Of a stretch of DNA of 64,000 bases, positions 58,214-64,000 are shown piece by piece (position 1 is the first letter of the stretch; each line of letters starts with the position of its first letter). The DNA comes from Augochlora pura (taxonomy: Eukaryota > Arthropoda > Insecta > Hymenoptera > Halictidae): NCBI RefSeq assembly GCF_028453695.1, contig NC_135772.1, positions 868,001 through 932,000 of the forward strand, in the 5' to 3' direction. The position numbers and the translations under genes were made by a program. The notes beneath the pieces were generated by a model. It saw only the letters and a program-made list of their open reading frames with translations, searched no databases and was not told where the DNA came from.

Positions 58214-58713
58214 NNNNNNNNNNNNNNNNNNNNNNNNNNNNNNNNNNNNNNNNNNNNNNNNNNNNNNNNNNNNNNNNNNNNNNNNNNNNNNNNNNNNNNN
58301 NNNNNNNNNNNNNNNNNNNNNNNNNNNNNNNNNNNNNNNNNNNNNNNNNNNNNNNNNNNNNNNNNNNNNNNNNNNNNNNNNNNNNNNNNNNNNNNNNNNN
58401 NNNNNNNNNNNNNNNNNNNNNNNNNNNNNNNNNNNNNNNNNNNNNNNNNNNNNNNNNNNNNNNNNNNNNNNNNNNNNNNNNNNNNNNNNNNNNNNNNNNN
58501 NNNNNNNNNNNNNNNNNNNNNNNNNNNNNNNNNNNNNNNNNNNNNNNNNNNNNNNNNNNNNNNNNNNNNNNNNNNNNNNNNNNNNNNNNNNNNNNNNNNN
58601 NNNNNNNNNNNNNNNNNNNNNNNNNNNNNNNNNNNNNNNNNNNNNNNNNNNNNNNNNNNNNNNNNNNNNNNNNNNNNNNNNNNNNNNNNNNNNNNNNNNN
58701 NNNNNNNNNNNNN
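58214..58713. other. Assembly gap (500 N)
   Basis: 500 N inside or beside the mariner fragment. Confidence 0.95.
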
Positions 58714-58834
58714 TATGTAAAAGGCTTTGTAGTTTAACAAGTTTTGTAAGAAAAAGAGTAGGATCGGTGATTTTGAGCGACTTGGGAATTATTGAAGTCA
58801 GAAAGCTGCTTCCATGAGAAATTGTTCACTATAC
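58714..58834. repeat. Repeat fragment between two gaps
   Basis: GAAAGCTGCTTCCATGAGAA followed by ATTGTTCACTATAC matches the CTAAACCTACC element at 48080-48111. Confidence 0.7.
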
Positions 58835-58934
58835 NNNNNNNNNNNNNNNNNNNNNNNNNNNNNNNNNNNNNNNNNNNNNNNNNNNNNNNNNNNNNNNNNN
58901 NNNNNNNNNNNNNNNNNNNNNNNNNNNNNNNNNN
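58835..58934. other. Assembly gap (100 N)
   Basis: 100 N. Confidence 0.95.
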
Positions 58935-59028
58935 TATCGGTTTCACATCTTTAATTTCATAATTAATGATATTTTGAAATTTGGTAATTTTGCCGTCGCT
59001 TTTAGACCTCGATAAATTTAGTGTTAAA
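58935..59028. mobile_element. Right end of a TTAA element, family CTAAACCTACC
   Basis: TCACATCTTTAATTTCATAA then CGCTTTTAGACCTCGATAAA and TTTAGTGTTAA match the element at 48014. The left part is in the gap. Confidence 0.65.
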
Positions 59029-59569
59029 CAAGATCTTTTGAAATGTTGTTTCGATGCCAGATTCGAAACCAGTGCTTCGCGTTAGCCTGTAGCCTGCAGA
59101 GATGTGCTATAACAAGGTGTTACATATGCTTGGAAAGTGTCTGCGTGTCCATCGATTTATCATCGATTGACACTGGCGGCCATCTTGGCACCGACGTCGC
59201 AGCTCGCACTCGAGACCAAAGCGTCTCTTCTCAGCGATATTCTTAAACTCTGCAAATTAATTCCATAAATAAAATTCGATAAATCTCAATCTGTTGACAT
59301 TGCAACGGTGAAACTTCCACATAAAAATATATTTAACAATTTATTCAATTTTTCCAAAGTGATTTTAGTGGTTCTTCTGTAAGTTTGAATTAACCATTAT
59401 TGTTTCTTTTACTTATATTGGTTAACATCTTTTTGTTTATGATAGATTCTTATTCGCGAAGTGTAAATTATATTTATCGTATGTTAAGCTTTAGTTTAAT
59501 GTTTTAAACTAGTTTATTTTAAAAGTGAAATCTGTTCTAGGTGAAAATATATCCTTTCCTTAAACAAAT
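59029..59569. other. Intergenic DNA
   Basis: No gene is recognised. Confidence 0.4.
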
Positions 59570-59880
59570 AGATAATAATACGTAAAACAATAATGTGTTA
59601 AAAGTGATAATTAATAATGAACAATAAGTCAAAAATGAGAGTAATTAAAGACGAGTAATAAGTAAATAGAAATAATTCAAAGCAAATAACAAGTAAATGA
59701 TAATTGAAAACGAATAATAAGTAAATAATAACTATTAAAATCGAATAATACGTGAATAATAATATTAGAAACGAATAATACGTGAATAATAATATTCAAA
59801 AAAAACGAATAATACGTAAATAATAACATTAAAAACGAATAACAAGTAAGTAATAATAATTAAAGAATAATAAAAATAAT
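59570..59880. repeat. About 30-36 bp minisatellite
   Basis: AACGAATAATACGTGAATAA and variants repeated about eight times. Confidence 0.8.
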
Positions 59881-60057
59881 AAATAAATTGAGAGTAAATG
59901 TTTCAAAAGACAGGAATAGCATCGACATTTAATAAATCATATTCCAAATAATCGAAACGAATCTGATATTATAGAACAAAGGATTATGAATTAGAAATTC
60001 AATAATCAAATAAGAATATTTGTGGATTCAATGAATAGGTAGTTTTTATATTAATCC

Positions 60058-60471
60058 ATGGACAATACATACAATGGACCGTCTCCTCGACGATACAACC
60101 GAGGAAAGCTAATTTCGTGGACAATGGACCGTCGACGTTTTTCCTTAATGAATTGGCCCGGACGATGCCAGAACCATAATACCCCGCACACCAATTATGG
60201 CATCGCCTTTCAGCACGCTAATTCCGGGGACGACGTCCCCCGGTACCCTAAACCACGGTCCGCAGGCTCCGATTTTACCGCCACTTTTCATTTCTCCTAC
60301 ATTAGGCACATTATACACGCCTTCCGATCGATTTCTAGTTTACAAGCCCCCCCCCCCCTCTTCGAAGGACAACGAAACGAACGGTTTCAGCTGTTCGAGG
60401 AATACCTGCCGCATTCCTGGCCCCGCACAATATATCCGATGATTACGAGCGTTACAACGGGCCCTTCGTAA
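60058..60471. other. GC-richer segment with a 137-codon ATG-started frame
   Basis: The + strand frame starts with ATG at 60058, contains a repeated TGGACCGTC-coding motif, and has no recognisable domain, signal peptide or donor. It may be chance; recorded but not called as a gene. Confidence 0.2.
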
Positions 60472-60701
60472 ACCCTTCGAATTAACGACGGCCTCTCCTC
60501 GGGAAGAATTCGAGAAATAATAGTATACCGGTGAGAGAGAGGCGAGCCGGCGATCGATCATAATGCGCCGCGGCTACACGGGGCCCATTAATAAGGATCC
60601 AAATTGACCGAAACCCGAGGTACTTAAGGAAACCTTCTCTCCTTGTATCAATCTAAATCATGATTTTTCGTCGGTCCGCCGAACCAACAAGGTGGTAACG
60701 C

Positions 60702-61060
60702 GACTGAATGGTTGAGAAGGCTAATCTGACAGCAAAGTATCCTTCGGATCTAGCTCTAAGATATTACTAAATATATTTCTTTCAACACAAATATATTTAT
60801 TTTAATATTTTTATATTTAGTAACGCGTCTGAATGGTTGACAAGGCTAATCTGACAGCAAAATATCCTTCGGATACTAGCTCTAGGATTTTACTAAATAT
60901 ATTTAGTAAAATATATTTATATCACCACAAATATATTTATTATAATATTTTTATATTTAGTGAAATATATTTATTTCACCACAAATATATTTATTTTAAT
61001 ATTTTTATATTTAGTGAAATATATTTATCTACATTTACATTTAGTATAATATATCTTTTT
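60702..61060. repeat. Tandem duplications, about 124-bp then about 62-bp units
   Basis: GGCTAATCTGACAGCAAAGT with flanks is repeated at about 60718 and 60842. From about 60890 a unit with ACCACAAATATATTTATT and TTTATATTTAGTGAAATATA is repeated about three times. Confidence 0.8.
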
Positions 61061-61258
61061 TACAATTTATTATACCATAAATATCTAAATAAGCCGTTTA
61101 TTTTAAAAGTGACCTAAGTCCATTTATTAAATTGAGATATTTAAGGGTTTGTGTTTCAATGAAATTAAAAATATACTTACAGGATGCTAATGAGTCATTT
61201 TATGCATGTCATACTGAGTCTTCTCATTAATAAATTAGTTGTTTGACAATTCTTTTAA

Positions 61259-61344
61259 TCCTTTCGTTATGGTTGCTGGATATATCCAGCGTCCATGCGA
61301 TGCATTTGTGTGTACGGATATATTCGGCAGCTGTAATAAAAGGG
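61259..61344. mobile_element. Short TTAA element with palindromic core
   Basis: TTAA at 61255-61258 and 61345-61348 enclose 86 bp starting TCCTTTCGTTATGG and ending AATAAAAGGG, with CTGGATATATCCAG inside. It resembles a shortened relative of the CCCTTTCGGTACGAG family; the ends match poorly. Confidence 0.5.
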
Positions 61345-61380
61345 TTAAAAAACTATTGGAAGCATAACAGTTTTATTAAT

Positions 61381-61660
61381 ATATCAATTTATCATGTATT
61401 AATTTATCTATTTATATCAATTTTTCATACATTAATTTATCTATTTATGTCAATTTATCATGTATTAATTTATCTATTTATATCAATTTACCATACATTA
61501 ATTTATCTATTTATGTCAATTTATCATGCATTAATTTATCTATTTATGTCAATTTATCATGCATTAATTTAGCTATTTATGCCAATTTACCATTTATTAA
61601 TTTATCTATTTATATCAATTCATCATATATTAATCTACCTATTTATATTTATTTATATTT
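61381..61660. repeat. 33-bp minisatellite
   Basis: About eight copies of CAATTTATCATGTATTAATT plus TATCTATTTATAT. Because 33 is a multiple of three, one frame stays open as an 11-residue repeat; this is not a gene. Confidence 0.92.
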
Positions 61661-61696
61661 TATTATTAAAATTATATATTAAATTATATAAATATA

Positions 61697-62008
61697 TATT
61701 TTATTATTAAAGATTTACTAGGATTATTTTTAATTCTTTTAGTATTCACCATTATTATCATAAAATATCCCTACTATCTATCTGACCCTGACAATTTTAT
61801 TTTAGCAAATCCTATAGTTACACCTGAACAGGTTAAACCTGAATGATATTTCTTATTTGCATACACAATTCTTCGAGTAATTCCTAATAAATTTGGAGGA
61901 GTTATTGCCTTATTTATATCTATTATTATTTTAATATTTACCTATGTATTCTTACCTATTATTCTTATTTATAATAATAGCGAAACCTATAAATATACAG
62001 ATAATTAA
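61697..62008 (+). pseudogene. cob: NUMT: nuclear copy of part of mitochondrial cytochrome b
   Basis: In the invertebrate mitochondrial code the frame is open for more than 100 codons: YFIIKDLLGLF, SDPDNFILANPMVTPEQVK, PEWYFLFAYTILRVIPNK and FGGVIALF are the classic cytochrome b C-terminal-half motifs in order. The Trp of PEW is TGA (61844-61846), a stop in the nuclear code. Codon use is AT-rich like an insect mitochondrion. The frame ends at TAA 62006-62008, before the true C-terminus of the protein, so the mitochondrial match ends at or shortly before there. The lack of frameshifts suggests a young insertion. Confidence 0.92.
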
Positions 62009-62576
62009 ACATGCACAAGATATACCAGTTTTCACGTCTCCCGTATAACACGGCGAAACAGTTGTTAAGTAGCTATTAAAAAAGTGTATGTATAAGGAGA
62101 ATCCCAAGGTGCGCACAGTTTATGGCGCGTAGTCCCGTTTAGTGCGGCAGTCTCGCGGCGGAAACTATGAAAATCGACCCCGGCGTGAACGTGACCGCTT
62201 GTCGCGCCTCTTGCCGGTCAACATCGAGAGAGTCCGAGCGTTAAATTAAGATCCGACGGTGTTAAAGTAAGCCCGACCGGGGCCCCCCCGCCGCGAAGAA
62301 GTAGTAACACCATTCAGTGAGTTCGGTTCGGTAGTAGAGTCCGGTGTCTTCATCGTCCACGGCGGTTCTTGCCTCGGAAGAGGACCTGCCGGTGCACAGT
62401 GATTCGATCTTATGGACGCTCGGAACAAAAATCGTATCTTCTGAATTAATTGATTTCCGACTTAAGTACCTTAACCCTTTACACTACGACTCCTTTCACT
62501 TTACGTTAATCAGCAGTTCTTTGGTTTTAATACTGCTCTCAATTGATTTAGTGGTTTACTGATTTGATGATTTAAT
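62009..62576. other. CpG-rich segment (62090-62420) then mixed DNA
   Basis: ATTCAGTGAGTTCGG at 62312 resembles an arthropod initiator in GC-rich DNA, but no TATA box or coding exon follows. CTTAACCCTTTACACTACG near 62470 is a left-end-like motif of a TTAA element. Confidence 0.3.
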
Positions 62577-63024
62577 GATTCGATGATTCGATGACTCGAT
62601 GACTCGATGACTCGATGATTCGATGACTCGATGACTCGATGACTCGATGATTCGATGATTCGATGATTCGATGATTCGATGATTCGATGATTCGATGATT
62701 CGATGACTCGATGATTCGATGACTCGATGACTCGATGACTCGATGACTCGATGACTCGATGACTCGATGATTCGATGATTCGATGATTCGATGATTCGAT
62801 GATTCGATGATTCGATGATTCGATGATTCGATGATTCGATGATTCGATGACTCGATGACTCGATGACTCGATGATTCGATGATTCGATGATTCGATGATT
62901 CGATGATTCGATGATTCGATGATTCGATGATTCGATGATTCGATGATTCGATGATTCGATGATTCGATGATTCGATGATTCGATGATTCGATGACTCGAT
63001 GACTCGATGACTCGATGATTCGAT
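62577..63024. repeat. 8-bp satellite (GAYTCGAT)x56
   Basis: Exactly 56 units of GATTCGAT or GACTCGAT without length change; no indel is seen over 448 bp. C-type units come in runs of 3, 3, 1, 6, 3 and 3. Because eight is not a multiple of three, all frames are open over 24-bp cycles; the 173-codon Ser-Asn-His-Arg-Ile repeat frame is an artefact. Confidence 0.97.
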
Positions 63025-63479
63025 GATTCACTGATTCACTGATTGATTTCCTGCTTCACTGATTTACTTATTTCAAAGATTGCCTCAATTGATTCATTTG
63101 TTTATAATAAAAATGACTAGAGGAAATACTAAACTATGAAATCATTAGAAACAGGACGTTTCCACATTGTCCTCAATTTTTTAGAATTATTAACAACAGA
63201 AATTCACGTCTATTTCGCCTAGAATCAACATATCGTCGCGTAAACATATTGTTTAAATTCATATAAAGAGCAATGATCAAATTTTAATTGACTACAATAC
63301 GAATTTTATGCACTTATCACAAAAAGGGATAATTTCAATTCAAAGTAATAAAGAAATGAGAGCCATTTAAAAAATGTGACTGTATTATTTTCGATCCAAT
63401 AAAACTATTGCAAGAAGGAACACCTTTTCATTGAGTTTCCATTTCTTACAATTGAGATATATTGACAAGTATGTACTTG
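63025..63479. other. AT-rich intergenic DNA
   Basis: Nothing recognised. Confidence 0.4.
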
Positions 63480-63558
63480 TAATATTTATATAAAATTCTG
63501 TTATTTATACCGGTAGTCGCTTGGACGCCGGATATATCCGGCACTCGTACCGGAAGGG
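63480..63558. mobile_element. Truncated TTAA element, family CCCTTTCGGTACGAG
   Basis: TATATAAAATTCTGTTATTT, then CCGGATATATCCGGCACTCG and TACCGGAAGGG before TTAA (63559-63562) match the right third of the complete element at 30950-31239. The left part is missing. Confidence 0.8.
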
Positions 63559-63599
63559 TTAAAGGAGCAACAAAACACCATATCAAATTAAAACGACAC

Positions 63600-64000
63600 C
63601 ATACGCGTGACACCACTATGGTGTCGTCGGCCATTGAGCGTGTACTTCGCGCGTTACACCACCTCGCTGTCGCCGGACAATTATTCATAATTATCCTCGC
63701 TTATTTACAAACGAACAAAGAGACTCTGGATCAAAGTTACGTTCTAAAAAGAAGAATAAAAATTAATTTTCATTCCACGCGGCGCGGCGGCGCGGTGATC
63801 AGCGGTGAGTCTCCTCGCGAAAATTTGCGAACAGCGACGCGGGCCGCTGATTAACGCTACCGGCAGGTGGGTAGCTCGCGCGAAAGAAGCGCTCGGTGCG
63901 CGGCTCGCAACGCTGGCCGAAGCTGGAAAAGAAAAGTATCACACGGCCGTAAAGCTTTCGGTCGGTGTCCAGCGGTGGCGGGTGCTTTCGCGGTGCTCCT
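63600..64000. other. CpG-rich island at window end
   Basis: Strongly CpG-rich from about 63770. A 78-codon ATG-started frame (63618-63854, MVSSAIERVLRALHHLAVAG...) is unrecognised. The island runs off the window; a promoter is possible. Confidence 0.35.

Noticed and set aside
61243..61572. 109-codon frame with an 11-residue repeat
   Set aside because: Product of the 33-bp minisatellite.
62510..63031. 173-codon SNHRIIES repeat protein
   Set aside because: The 8-bp satellite keeps every frame open; no start context or promoter.

Overview
The window looks like nuclear DNA of an insect, most likely a hymenopteran (bee, ant or wasp). The reasons are AT-rich intergenic DNA broken by short islands very rich in CpG, abundant mariner/Tc1 relics, many TTAA-flanked short transposons, two nuclear copies of mitochondrial genes that read only in the invertebrate mitochondrial code, and one gene for a secreted glycine-rich and VPV-repeat protein of the cuticle type. 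The species cannot be fixed from the sequence alone. Seven runs of N are assembly gaps.

Genes. Only one gene can be built almost completely. It lies on the minus strand, with a TATA box and initiator near 27650-27616, a four-codon first exon (27573-27562), a 3.1-kb intron, a long second exon (24424-23300) and a probable poly(A) signal near 22470. It encodes a 378-residue protein: signal peptide, short charged propeptide ending in KR, glycine-rich block, then PQPYTVEK/VPYEVKVPV repeats. Three other short open segments end in good splice donors and look like first coding exons whose partners cannot be identified with certainty: + strand 1783-1829 (signal peptide), + strand 30260-30455, and - strand 41230-41154 (signal peptide). 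Most other long open frames are translations of repeats, of GC-rich islands, or of the opposite strand of the VPV-repeat gene.

Mobile DNA. The window holds a hAT MITE with an 8-bp target duplication (1879-2195); a Tc1-like fragment abutting a full-length but frameshifted mariner (15877-17850); a Tc1-type deletion derivative keeping the last 25 transposase residues (35782-36348); two mariner deletion derivatives of the same internal structure (51916-52442, 55920-56473); another mariner fragment against a gap (57800-58213); a 0.75-kb TIR element with an unusually long flanking direct repeat (31415-32219); a long-armed foldback element (about 3985-4621); and at least six families of 0.2-0.3 kb elements flanked by TTAA with ends of the form CxCTTT, which fit piggyBac-like MITEs. 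Around 51.3-52.7 kb a nad4 NUMT, a TTAA element and a mariner nested inside it lie side by side. A cob NUMT with an intact mitochondrial frame lies at 61697-62008.

Other structure. There are many tandem arrays (8, 14, 15, 30, 31, 32, 33, 37, about 156, about 187 and about 190 bp units), a pair of nearly identical 0.7-kb inverted copies 9 kb apart (38871-39595 and 48050-48790), and an isolated 30-bp perfect hairpin at 39959-40046. The CpG-rich islands (for example 960-1830, 7900-8750, 19390-19930, 35190-35760, 41150-43000, 49600-50330, 52680-53260, 63600-64000) are probably promoters or conserved regulatory DNA, but nothing in them could be assigned. I found no complete novel system. The best leads are the VPV-repeat gene model, the orphan first exons, the mitochondrial insertions and the TTAA-element families.
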